From: Shinella yambaruensis
GTDB taxonomy: Bacteria > Pseudomonadota > Alphaproteobacteria > Rhizobiales > Rhizobiaceae
DNA: 64,000 bases
Assembly (NCBI RefSeq): GCF_022899355.1
Contig: NZ_JALJCK010000002.1
Coordinates: 558,001 to 622,000, forward strand
Reading direction: 5' to 3'
Shown here piece after piece: positions 26,767 to 34,408 of this stretch. The notes under the pieces were generated by a model. It did not search any database. It saw only the letters and a program-made list of their open reading frames with translations, and was not told the origin of the DNA. The position numbers and the translations under genes are program-made. Positions within the stretch are counted from its first letter, which is position 1. Every line of letters starts with the position of its first letter.

Positions 26767-26914
26767 CGACACCTATCCGGCCCCTGTCCCATTCCGGGCC
26801 TCGCCCCCGCTTTGCTTACGCGAGGAGCGTGAAGAAAAGGTCAAGAAGGCCTTGCGGCGCGACGGCGTGGGGCGGGGAGGGGCCGCGAGACGAAGCGGAC
26901 CCTCCATGGCGTGG

Positions 26915-27697
26915 CTACATGGTGTGTCCGCCGGCATAGCCGAGGCTGACCGCCGCCATCCAGACGGCCATGGCGATCATCATCAGGTTCTCCGTCAGCG
27001 AGATGAAGCCGAGGGGGACGTTGCTGGAGCCGCCGACGCAGGCGCATTTCAGCGCGCGCTTCTCGATATAGACCGCCTTGAAGACCGAGACGGCGCCGAT
27101 CGTGCCGATGAAGAGGGCGATCGGGATCGACAGCCCGTTGAGCACGCCCGCCACCATGAGGATGCCGGCAAGGCCCTCGGCATAGGGATAGATGTAGCTG
27201 TAGGGCACCCAGCGCCTGGCAAGCAGGTCGTAGTTGAGGAACATGGTCGCGAAGCTCTCGACATTCTGCAGCTTCAGCATGGCGAGCGCGACCATCGAGA
27301 AGGCGATGAACCATTCCGCCGCCCTGACGGTGAAGGGCGTGCCGCTGACGGCATGGCTTGCGGCCATCGCCATCAGCGCCGTGAGCGCGAAGAGCACGAC
27401 GACCGGACGGTACGTGGTCGCCTTCGGGTCCGCGACGGGCTTGCCCAGATAACGCCTCAGGTCGTCGTAGCCGCCGACGCGCACGCCGTCGATGAAGACC
27501 TGCGGGGTGGTGGGAACGTCGTGTTTCGCCTTGAAGGCGTCGGTCTCCGCGCGGCTCGTCAGGTGACGGTCGTCGACCGCGTAGCCCGAGCGGCGGAGCA
27601 GGTCCTTCGCCTTCAGCCCGTAGGGGCAGATGTGGCCCGGCATCACCATGCGGTAGAGGATGGCCGTGCGGCCGGCCTGATTGTTTCTGTCCAACAT
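26915..27697 (-). CDS. Glutaredoxin-MauE/DoxX-type membrane fusion protein
   Basis: A 260-residue fusion. Residues about 12-88 are a glutaredoxin-like domain: PGHICPYGLKAKDLL has a single active-site Cys (CPYG), with DVPTTPQVFIDGVRVGGYDDL carrying the cis-Pro. The rest has about five membrane helices (from PVVVLFALTALMAMAASHAV to NLMMIAMAVWMAAVSLGYAG) and a CAC motif (ALKCACVGGSSN), typical of MauE/DoxX-like thiol-redox membrane proteins. It probably moves electrons or metals across the inner membrane using thiols. The ATG at 27697 follows CAGGAGACGTGAG. It is read from a mercury-type MerR promoter shared with the divergent MerR gene, so it is probably induced by a thiophilic metal or a related stress. 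Confidence 0.8.
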   Translation of the reverse strand: MLDRNNQAGRTAILYRMVMPGHICPYGLKAKDLLRRSGYAVDDRHLTSRAETDAFKAKHDVPTTPQVFIDGVRVGGYDDLRRYLGKPVADPKATTYRPVVVLFALTALMAMAASHAVSGTPFTVRAAEWFIAFSMVALAMLKLQNVESFATMFLNYDLLARRWVPYSYIYPYAEGLAGILMVAGVLNGLSIPIALFIGTIGAVSVFKAVYIEKRALKCACVGGSSNVPLGFISLTENLMMIAMAVWMAAVSLGYAGGHTM

Positions 27698-27712
27698 CTC
27701 ACGTCTCCTGTC

Positions 27713-27763
27713 TTGTGAAATCGTTGGCGGGACTATAAGTTCCGTACCATGGTACGGAGTCAA
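27713..27763. promoter_or_regulatory. Divergent promoters with mercury-type MerR operator
   Basis: Minus strand: TTGACT (27758-27763) - 19/20 bp - TATAGT (27732-27737). The overlong spacer carries the perfect 16-bp palindrome CCGTACCATGGTACGG (27742-27757), a close relative of the mer operator dyad (CCGTAC-N4-GTACGG). This is the signature of MerR activation by DNA untwisting. Plus strand: TTGTGA (27713-27718) - 16 bp - TATAAG (27735-27740) reads merR. Its predicted start is at or next to the ATG at 27749, inside the palindrome. Confidence 0.8.
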
Positions 27764-28153
27764 GCGCCCGACGACCTGACGATCGGAAAACTCGCGGCGG
27801 CGGGCAATGTCGGCGTGGAGACCGTGCGCTTCTACCAGCGCAGGGGATTGCTCGCGACGCCAAGGCGCCTCGACGGCATCCGCCGGTACGGGCCGGCCGA
27901 CGTCAGCCGCCTGCGGTTCATCCGCCAGGCGCAGGCCGCCGGCTTCACGCTGGAGGAGATCCGCCAGCTTCTCGCGCTCGATTCCGGCGAGGACCGGGCG
28001 GCGGTGCGTCTTCTGGCGACGAAACGGCTGGCCGAGCTCGAGGCCCGGATGGCGGAGCTGCAGGAGGCGCGCCTGTCGCTGCAAAGGCTCGTTTCGGAAT
28101 GCGCGGTCGGCAAGACCGGCCCCTGTCCCATCCTGAAATCCTTCAAGGCCTGA
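27749..28153 (+). CDS. MerR-family metal-responsive regulator
   Basis: A 134-residue MerR regulator. The winged HTH is LTIGKLAAAGNVGVETVRFYQRRGLL (residues 10-35), then a dimerisation helix (about 82-116) and a C-terminal ligand loop with Cys118 and Cys126 (SECAVGKTGPCPIL). Mercury MerR uses three cysteines (82, 117, 126 in Tn501); the first is missing here (SGEDRAAV), so metal specificity may differ. The only ATG lies within the operator palindrome and has no ribosome-binding site, suggesting leaderless translation. Divergent from the glutaredoxin-MauE gene, which it should activate. Length and fold fit the family well. Confidence 0.88.
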   Translation: MVRSQAPDDLTIGKLAAAGNVGVETVRFYQRRGLLATPRRLDGIRRYGPADVSRLRFIRQAQAAGFTLEEIRQLLALDSGEDRAAVRLLATKRLAELEARMAELQEARLSLQRLVSECAVGKTGPCPILKSFKA

Positions 28154-28301
28154 GCAGCCGGCCGCACGGCCCATCGGCTCGATCGCGGCCTTCCGCCGTC
28201 CGCTCGGTGGTATTTCCCTATTGTTTTTCCTCGACTTTCTCTTGCCGGCGGCGGCTTCAGCGGGGCACGCACTCCTTTGCCCGAAAATGGGCGCCTGGAT
28301 A

Positions 28302-28350
28302 ATTTGTAACATCTATTGACGATATTATAACGTATGTATACGTTACAAAT
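28302..28350 (+). promoter_or_regulatory. Promoter/operator region of the RbsABC-type sugar operon
   Basis: An AT-rich island contains nested inverted repeats: ATTTGTAAC (28302-28310) with GTTACAAAT (28342-28350), and TAACGTA-N4-TACGTTA (28328-28345). Candidate promoter elements are TTGTAA (28304-28309) - 16 bp - TATAAC (28326-28331), and a TTGACG at 28316. The likely ligand-responsive protein is the DeoR-type regulator encoded at 33632 in the same operon. That link is inferred. Confidence 0.5.
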
Positions 28351-28386
28351 AGCGCTGGACGAAGCGGCGCATTCGGAGGAGAATCC

Positions 28387-29505
28387 ATGAAAACCAGGAC
28401 TTTGCTGACGGGCCTGTCAGCGATGACGCTTGCCCTTTCCCTGTCGACGGCTGCCGTGGCGAAGGACAGCTACCGTGTCGCCGTGATCCGCTGGGAGCCC
28501 AACGACATCTATTTCAACGGCGTGCAGCTCGGTCAGGAGATCGAGAAGAAGCGCATCGAGGAAAAGGACGGTGTGAAGATCGAATTCACGGTGTTCGGCG
28601 CCAATGACGTGAGCGCGCAGCGCAATGCGCTCGACGCGCAGATCGCCCGCGGCGTCGATGGCGTGCTCCTGGTTCCCTGGCGCGGCGAGGCGATGATCAA
28701 GGTCGTCGAGGACCTGGCCGCCAAGAACGTCCCGGTCGTCGTGACGAACGCCTTCGTGCCGAAGTCCAAGTCGACCTTCGTCGCCTTCGACAACGAGACG
28801 GCCGGCCGCAAGGGCGGCGAGGCGATCGTGAACTGGCTCGACAAGAACCGGGGTGAGGACTGGCGCAAGCAGGACGGCGTGATCATCGAGCTGCGCTGCA
28901 TCATCACCGCGTCCTTCGATATCGGCCGCAGCGCCGGCTATCACGCGGCCTTCGATCCGATCGTCAAGGACAACCCGAACATCAAGGTCGAATCCCACGA
29001 GGCGGGCTGCGACGGCTCCAAGGCCCGCAAGGTCGTCGACGACATGATCTCGCGCTATGGCAAGGACAAGATCCTCGCGGTCGCCAGCATCGATGGCACG
29101 ATGGGCATCGGCGGCGCCATCCCGGCCTTCGGGGCGCAGGGCATGCTGAAGAAGTCGGACGACCCGGCGCATATCCCGGTCGCGACGATCGACGGCACCC
29201 AGCCGGAACTCGCCGCCGTGGAGAAGGGCGATCTCACCCACGTCTCCGTGCAGCCGGCGACGGGCGAGGGCATCGTCTCCATGCGCCTGCTCTACGACAT
29301 GATGAAGAGCGGCAAGCTCCTCGACAAGTCGGCTTCCGCCGGTACCTTCCCCATCGAGGGCGAGGAACTCTGGGCGCCGGTCGAGATCGTGCCGTCCGAC
29401 GCCTTCGACGGCGACTGGTACAAGATCCAGGCCTATTCCGTGCCGGAGGACGTGCCGGCGGCCGACGCCCGCAACTGGGCGAACCAGATGAAGGCCGCCA
29501 ACTGA
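28387..29505 (+). CDS. Sugar-type periplasmic binding protein (RbsB-like)
   Basis: A 372-residue periplasmic binding protein of the RbsB/Peripla_BP_4 class. A signal peptide (MKTRTLLTGLSAMTLALSLS, cleavage near AAVA-KD) precedes KDSYRVAVIRWEPNDIYFNG. Typical class motifs are QIARGVDGVLLVPW, NVPVVVTNAF, and the IDGTQPELAAVEKGD loop. It is longer than RbsB (about 296). The start has GGAGGAGAATCC upstream. It is the first gene of a seven-gene operon with ATPase, permease, FGGY kinase, DeoR regulator, GlpD-like enzyme and an aldolase-like protein, and delivers a sugar or polyol to that importer. Confidence 0.9.
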   Translation: MKTRTLLTGLSAMTLALSLSTAAVAKDSYRVAVIRWEPNDIYFNGVQLGQEIEKKRIEEKDGVKIEFTVFGANDVSAQRNALDAQIARGVDGVLLVPWRGEAMIKVVEDLAAKNVPVVVTNAFVPKSKSTFVAFDNETAGRKGGEAIVNWLDKNRGEDWRKQDGVIIELRCIITASFDIGRSAGYHAAFDPIVKDNPNIKVESHEAGCDGSKARKVVDDMISRYGKDKILAVASIDGTMGIGGAIPAFGAQGMLKKSDDPAHIPVATIDGTQPELAAVEKGDLTHVSVQPATGEGIVSMRLLYDMMKSGKLLDKSASAGTFPIEGEELWAPVEIVPSDAFDGDWYKIQAYSVPEDVPAADARNWANQMKAAN

Positions 29506-29511
29506 TCGACG

Positions 29512-29535
29512 GGCGGCGGCATATCTGCCGCCGCC
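29512..29535 (+). terminator. Stem-loop after the binding-protein gene
   Basis: Perfect 10-bp arms GGCGGCGGCA / TGCCGCCGCC with a 4-nt loop begin 7 bp after the binding-protein stop codon, then TTCTTTC. Likely an mRNA stabiliser or leaky terminator that sets the binding protein above the ATPase and permease. Confidence 0.6.
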
Positions 29536-29547
29536 TTCTTTCCCGCC

Positions 29548-31110
29548 GTGAGCAAGACCATGATCCAATCCGCCGCCCTTCCGGCGACCGAGGCGCCGTC
29601 CTATCGCCTTGCCGGGCTGACCAAGACCTTCCCGGGCCTTACCGCCGTCGCGGATGTCGATCTTTCCGTGCGCCGCGGGGAGATCCACGGCATCATCGGC
29701 CGCAACGGCGCCGGCAAGTCGGTGCTGATGAGCCTGATTTCCGGCGCGCAGCAGGCGACGTCGGGCACAATCGAAATCGGCGGCGAGAGCGTCGCCATTG
29801 CCGACTACGATCCCGTGCGCGCCCACGGGCTCGGCGTCTCGCTGGTGCCGCAGGAGCCGAAATTCGCGCCGCGCCTGTCCGTCGTCGACAATATGTTCAT
29901 GGGCCAGCCGCTGACCCGCAGCTTCGGCTTCCTTCGCCGTGCCGACATGCGGCGCAAGGCCGTCGAGGTCGCCGAGGCGGTCGGGCTCATCGTCGACCCG
30001 GACGCGCTGATGCTGACGCTGCCCATCGAAAGCCAGCAATTGCTCGCCTTCGGCAAGGCGCAGTTCATCGACGAGGCGAAGGTCATCCTGCTCGACGAGA
30101 TCACCGCGTCGCTGTCGCGCGAGCGCAAGACCATGCTGCTGTCGCTGCTGCGCGATCTCGTGCACCGCCATCCCGACCGGTCCTACACGCTGATCTCGCA
30201 CCACGTTTCCGAGATCATGGAATTCTGCGACCGCGTCACCGTCATGCGCGATGCCCGCGCCGTCGCCACGCTCGACGTCGCCGCGACCACCGGCGCGGAG
30301 CTTGCCAACTGGATCGTCGGCGACATTCCCGTGATGAGCCTCGACGGCCTGTCGCGCGCCGTGCCGGAAGGACAATCCCGCCCGATCGCCCGCATTTCCG
30401 GCCTCACCCGCCGCGGCGTCTTCGAGGACGTCACGCTGTCGCTCGGCACGGGCGATGTCGTCGGTTTTGCCGGGCTCGACGGTTCTGGCAAGGACGAGGC
30501 GGCCGAAGCCCTGTTCGGCCTCGGCAAGCTCGACGCCGGCACCTTCGAGATGGAGGGCAAGGTCCTGCATCTCGCATCGCCCGGCGAGGCGATGAAGCAC
30601 CGCATCGCGCTTCTGCCGAAACACCGCGAGCGCCAGGCCGTCATCCAGGGCCGCTCGATTGCCGAGAACACGCTGATCTCCAGCTATCGCCAGTTCTCCA
30701 CGGCGCTCGGCCTGATCGACAGCCGCCGCGCCCGCCAGGTGACGGCCGACAAGATCGTGGAGTTCAAGGTCAAGGCCAAGGGGCCGGAGATTGGCATGAG
30801 CGGCCTTTCCGGCGGCAACAAGCAGAAGGTGCTGATCGCGCGCCTGACGCTGAACGCGCCGCGCCTTCTCATCCTCAACGAGCCGACGCGCGGCGTCGAC
30901 CTTGCGACGAAACCCGAAATCCTCAAGGCGGTCCGCACCGACCTGTCGCGCGACAGCGCGGTGATCGTGCTGACGGAGAGCGAGGAGGAGATGATCACGG
31001 TCTGTGACCGCATCTATGTCTTCTTCCGCGGCCGCATCATCGCCGTCCTCAACCGCGGCAAGGAGAATTTCACCGTCTCCGCGCTCTACAAGACCATCCA
31101 AGGAGTTTGA
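29548..31110 (+). CDS. Sugar ABC transporter ATPase (RbsA-type, two nucleotide-binding domains)
   Basis: A 520-residue duplicated ATPase. Domain 1 has Walker A GRNGAGKS (51-58), Walker B VILLDEITASLS, and a weak signature region (LPIESQQLLAFGKAQ). Domain 2 has a degenerate P-loop GLDGSGKDE, an intact signature GLSGGNKQKVLIARL, and Walker B LLILNEPTRGVD, in which Asn (about residue 444) replaces the usual Asp. RbsA-type ATPases often carry one weak site, but this Asn is unusual. The start is GTG at 29548 or ATG at 29560 (MIQSAALPAT); neither has a clear ribosome-binding site. The permease gene follows 3 bp after the stop. Confidence 0.88.
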   Translation: MSKTMIQSAALPATEAPSYRLAGLTKTFPGLTAVADVDLSVRRGEIHGIIGRNGAGKSVLMSLISGAQQATSGTIEIGGESVAIADYDPVRAHGLGVSLVPQEPKFAPRLSVVDNMFMGQPLTRSFGFLRRADMRRKAVEVAEAVGLIVDPDALMLTLPIESQQLLAFGKAQFIDEAKVILLDEITASLSRERKTMLLSLLRDLVHRHPDRSYTLISHHVSEIMEFCDRVTVMRDARAVATLDVAATTGAELANWIVGDIPVMSLDGLSRAVPEGQSRPIARISGLTRRGVFEDVTLSLGTGDVVGFAGLDGSGKDEAAEALFGLGKLDAGTFEMEGKVLHLASPGEAMKHRIALLPKHRERQAVIQGRSIAENTLISSYRQFSTALGLIDSRRARQVTADKIVEFKVKAKGPEIGMSGLSGGNKQKVLIARLTLNAPRLLILNEPTRGVDLATKPEILKAVRTDLSRDSAVIVLTESEEEMITVCDRIYVFFRGRIIAVLNRGKENFTVSALYKTIQGV

Positions 31111-31113
31111 ACG

Positions 31114-32085
31114 ATGTCCAGCACAGTCCGGCTGTTCTCCCGTCTGATGGAGCGCCACCTCATCTGGGTGCTGCTCGCCGTTCTCGTCGCCGTCGGGCTC
31201 ACCGTTCCCGGCTTCGCCTCGCTGCAGAACATCACCAACGTGCTCTGGGCGGCCGCTCCCCTCGGCTGCATGGTGCTCGGCCTCTTCCTTGTCCTGCTCA
31301 TCAAGGAGGTCGATCTCTCGCTGGAATCGAGCTTCGCCTTCGCGCCGGCCGTCGCCATCGTGGCGATGACGGTCTGGGCGCCGGATGTGGTCCATCCCGT
31401 TCTCGCCGTCATCCTGACGCCTGTCGTCGGCCTGCTGGTCGGCCTCGCGGCCGGTGCCTTCGCGGTGAACCTGCGTGTCAATGCCTTCCTCGTGACGCTC
31501 GCGACGCTGCTTGTCATGCGCGGCGCCGTTGTCTTCCTCATTCCCGAGGGCGTCTATTACCTGCCGGCCGAATACACCTATCTCGGCGAGGCCCGCTGGT
31601 TCGGCATTCCCGTGGCGATCTTCGTCTGGCTCGTGCTCTACGGCGTCGCCTATATCTTCATGGAGCGCCATCGCATCGGCAAGGAGATCTACGCCATCGG
31701 CAACAACGAGGAAGCCGCCTTCCTCGCCGGCGTGAAGGTGCACCGCACCAAGATCCTCTGCTTCGGCATTGCCGGTCTTGCCGCCGCGATCGGCGGTCTC
31801 CTGGAAGTCGGCCGCCTGCAATCGGTCGTCGCCGATCTCGGCGAGGGGGATATCCTCATGGTCTTCGCCGGCACCATTCTCGGCGGTACCAGCCTCAATG
31901 GCGGGATCGGGCGGCTTTCCGGCGTGTTCGGCGCGGTCATCGTCATCGCCATCATCGAGAACCTGATGAACCTCACCGGCATCGAGCCCTCGATCCGCCA
32001 GATGGTCTTCGGTTGCGTGCTGCTCGTCGCGATCTATCTTGCCAGCCTGCAGGACCGTTTCGCCCTGCGTGCAAGCCGGAACTGA
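31114..32085 (+). CDS. Sugar ABC transporter permease (RbsC type)
   Basis: A 323-residue inner-membrane permease with eight to ten predicted helices. It has the BPD_transp_2 motif GAFAVNLRVNAFLVTLATLLVMRG and the conserved late loop GTILGGTSLNGGIGRLSGVFGAV. It partners the RbsA-type ATPase 3 bp upstream and the binding protein. Start at 31114 follows AAGGAG. Confidence 0.92.
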   Translation: MSSTVRLFSRLMERHLIWVLLAVLVAVGLTVPGFASLQNITNVLWAAAPLGCMVLGLFLVLLIKEVDLSLESSFAFAPAVAIVAMTVWAPDVVHPVLAVILTPVVGLLVGLAAGAFAVNLRVNAFLVTLATLLVMRGAVVFLIPEGVYYLPAEYTYLGEARWFGIPVAIFVWLVLYGVAYIFMERHRIGKEIYAIGNNEEAAFLAGVKVHRTKILCFGIAGLAAAIGGLLEVGRLQSVVADLGEGDILMVFAGTILGGTSLNGGIGRLSGVFGAVIVIAIIENLMNLTGIEPSIRQMVFGCVLLVAIYLASLQDRFALRASRN

Positions 32086-32099
32086 CGGGAGAGAGAACC

Positions 32100-33635
32100 A
32101 TGGCGCTGCTTCTGGGCATCGATAACGGCCTGACGGTCACCAAGGCGGTGATTTTCGAGCAGGACGGCACGCCGATCGCCGTCGCGCGGCGGCGGGTGCC
32201 GCAGTCCTTCCCCGAGCCGCGCCATGTCGAGCGCGACATGGCGGGCCTGTGGACCGCAACCGCCGAGGCGATCCGCGAGGCGATCGAAAGGAGCGGCCGG
32301 CCGGCGGCTGACATCAAGGCCGTCGCGGCGACCGCCCATGGCGACGGCCTCTACCTGCTCGACCGCGACAAGCGTCCGCTCGGTGCCGGCATCCTCTCGC
32401 TCGACAGCCGCGCCGGCGCGATCGTCGACGCATGGGAGAAGGACGGCGTGGCGCAGCGCGCTCTGGACCTGACCGGCCAGACCGCCCACGCCTCCGCGCC
32501 CTCGGCCCTGCTCGCCCATATCCGGCAGCACGAGCCGGAGCGCTACGGCGCCATCGGCCATGTCTTCACCTGCAAGGACTGGCTGCGCTTCTGCCTGACC
32601 GGCGTCGTCGGCACGGATCTGACCGAGGCGAGCACGAGCTTCACCAATGTGCGCACGCAGGCCTTCGACAAGGCGGCGCTGGAGGTCTTCGGCCTCGGCG
32701 ACCTCTGGCCGGCCCTTCCGCCCGTCGCCCGGCCGGACGAGATCATCGGCACGGTGACGCGTGACGCGGCGGCAGCGACGGGCCTCGTCGAGGGTACGCC
32801 CGTAGCCGCGGGCCTGCACGACGTGACGGCCTCGGCCCTCGGCATCGGCGGCCACGCGCCGGGCCTGCTTGCCGTCGTTGCCGGCACCTATTCGATCAAC
32901 GAGCTGGTCACCGAGGAGCCGATGGCCGATCCGCGCTGGTTCTGCCGCAACGGCATCCGCAAGGGCTGGTGGAACGCCATGGCGATCTCCCCGGCCTCCA
33001 CCGCGAACTATGACTGGTTCCTCGACAATTTCTGCCGCGACCTGGCGGAGAAGGCCGAAAGCGAGGCGAGCGACATTCACGCGCTGCTGCGGCCGGAACT
33101 CGACCGGGCGCTGGAAAAGCCCTCGGACATCGTCTTCCATCCCTTCCTCTTCGGCTCGCCCTTCGGCAGCGGCGCGAGCGCCGGCTTCTTCGGCGTGCAC
33201 GGCTGGCACGAGCGCGGCGACCTCCTGAAGGCCGTGCTGGAAGGCATCGTCTTCAACCACAAGCTCCATATCGACGACCTCCTGTCCCGCGTGCCGGTGG
33301 AGCGCATGCGCATCAGCGGCGGCGGCGCGCGCAGCCCGGTTCTGGCGCAGATGTTCGCCGATGCGACGGGGCTCGCCGTCGATGTCTCCTCTGCCGACGA
33401 AGCTGCTGCCTGGGGGGCGGCGCTCGTCGCCGGCGCCGCGGTCGGGCTCTATGCGAGCCCGGAAGCCGGCGCGGCCGCGACGACCCGCATCCTGCGTTCC
33501 TACCGGCCGGATGCGGCGCGCAGCGCCCGGCTTGCCGAGCGCTACAATCTCTATAGACAGCTTGCGGACGGGATGGCGCCGCACTGGCGGGCCATCGAGG
33601 ATCTCGCAAGACGGTCAAGGGGAGTGGACGGATGA
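32100..33635 (+). CDS. FGGY-family carbohydrate kinase
   Basis: A 511-residue kinase of the FGGY family. The N-terminal phosphate loop is LLGIDNGLTVTKAVIFEQDG, with SLDSRAGAIVDAW and CKDWLRFCLTG in the N-domain. The C-domain signature region holds GHAPGLLAVVAGTYS and RISGGGARSPVLAQMFADATG. It phosphorylates the imported sugar or polyol. The loop DNGLT differs from the common D-x-GTS/T form. Start at the ATG at 32100 after GAGAGAACC. Its stop overlaps the DeoR regulator start (ATGA). With a GlpD-like dehydrogenase downstream, a polyol or ketose substrate is plausible, as in erythritol-type loci, but it is not shown. Confidence 0.88.
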   Translation: MALLLGIDNGLTVTKAVIFEQDGTPIAVARRRVPQSFPEPRHVERDMAGLWTATAEAIREAIERSGRPAADIKAVAATAHGDGLYLLDRDKRPLGAGILSLDSRAGAIVDAWEKDGVAQRALDLTGQTAHASAPSALLAHIRQHEPERYGAIGHVFTCKDWLRFCLTGVVGTDLTEASTSFTNVRTQAFDKAALEVFGLGDLWPALPPVARPDEIIGTVTRDAAAATGLVEGTPVAAGLHDVTASALGIGGHAPGLLAVVAGTYSINELVTEEPMADPRWFCRNGIRKGWWNAMAISPASTANYDWFLDNFCRDLAEKAESEASDIHALLRPELDRALEKPSDIVFHPFLFGSPFGSGASAGFFGVHGWHERGDLLKAVLEGIVFNHKLHIDDLLSRVPVERMRISGGGARSPVLAQMFADATGLAVDVSSADEAAAWGAALVAGAAVGLYASPEAGAAATTRILRSYRPDAARSARLAERYNLYRQLADGMAPHWRAIEDLARRSRGVDG

Positions 33636-34408
33636 AGGCGGACGCACGGCGCGAGGAGATTGCCGACTACATCACGCGGGCCGGCCAGGCGCGCATCGAG
33701 GATCTCGTCGAGCATTTCGGCGTGTCGCGCATGACCATCCACCGGCATATCGACGCGCTCGCCCAGCAGGGCGTGCTGCGCAAGCTGCACGGCATGGTCA
33801 CCGTCCAGCCTTCCGGCCTCTACGAGAGCACGTTCCGCTACCGCGAGACGGTCGGCAAGGCGGAGAAGGAGGCGCTCGCCCGCGCCGCCATGGCCTATGT
33901 CGAGGCCGGGCAGGCGGTTATGCTGGATGATTCCTCGACGGCCTGCGCGCTCGCGGACCTCCTGCCGGAAGCCCGTCCGCTCACCGTCATCACCAACAGC
34001 TACATCTCGGCCGGCAAGCTGATCGAGGCCGAGGAGGTGGACCTGATCAGCCTCGGCGGCAAGTACCATCGCAACTACAACGCCTATATCGGCATCATCT
34101 GCGAGAAGGCGGTGGCAAGCCTTCGGGCGACCGTCCTCTTCTGTTCCGCCTCCGCGATCGACGGCGTGACGGCCTTCATCCAGGACGCGCAGGTCACCAA
34201 GGTCAAGCAGGCGATGATGGCCTCGTCGAGCCGCAAGATCCTGCTCGTCGATTCCTCGAAATTCGGCAAGGTCGCCCTCAACGTCCTGAGCGACCTCACC
34301 GCCTTCGACGTCGTTCTGACGACGGACCGGGTCGGCGAAGCGGACAGGGCACGCCTGAAGGAAGCCGGCGTCAATCTCGAAATCGTGAAAATGGGCAAGA
34401 GTACATGA
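33632..34408 (+). CDS. DeoR/GlpR-family transcriptional regulator
   Basis: A 258-residue regulator. The N-terminal HTH is RREEIADYITRAGQARIEDLVEHFGVSRMTIHRHID (about residues 6-41). The C-terminal DeoRC sugar-phosphate sensor shows MLDDSSTACALADLL, ITNSYISAGKLI and KILLVDSSKFGKVA. Members repress catabolic operons until a phosphorylated intermediate binds. It sits inside the operon, overlapping both the kinase and the dehydrogenase by four bases, so it is expressed with its targets. The palindromes at 28302-28350 are the most likely binding site. Confidence 0.9.
   Translation: MKADARREEIADYITRAGQARIEDLVEHFGVSRMTIHRHIDALAQQGVLRKLHGMVTVQPSGLYESTFRYRETVGKAEKEALARAAMAYVEAGQAVMLDDSSTACALADLLPEARPLTVITNSYISAGKLIEAEEVDLISLGGKYHRNYNAYIGIICEKAVASLRATVLFCSASAIDGVTAFIQDAQVTKVKQAMMASSSRKILLVDSSKFGKVALNVLSDLTAFDVVLTTDRVGEADRARLKEAGVNLEIVKMGKST

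Noticed and set aside
28417-31821. 1134-residue minus-strand open frame over the RbsABC operon
   Set aside because: It lies opposite three well-defined transport genes, has no family resemblance, no ribosome-binding site and runs through motif-bearing coding DNA.
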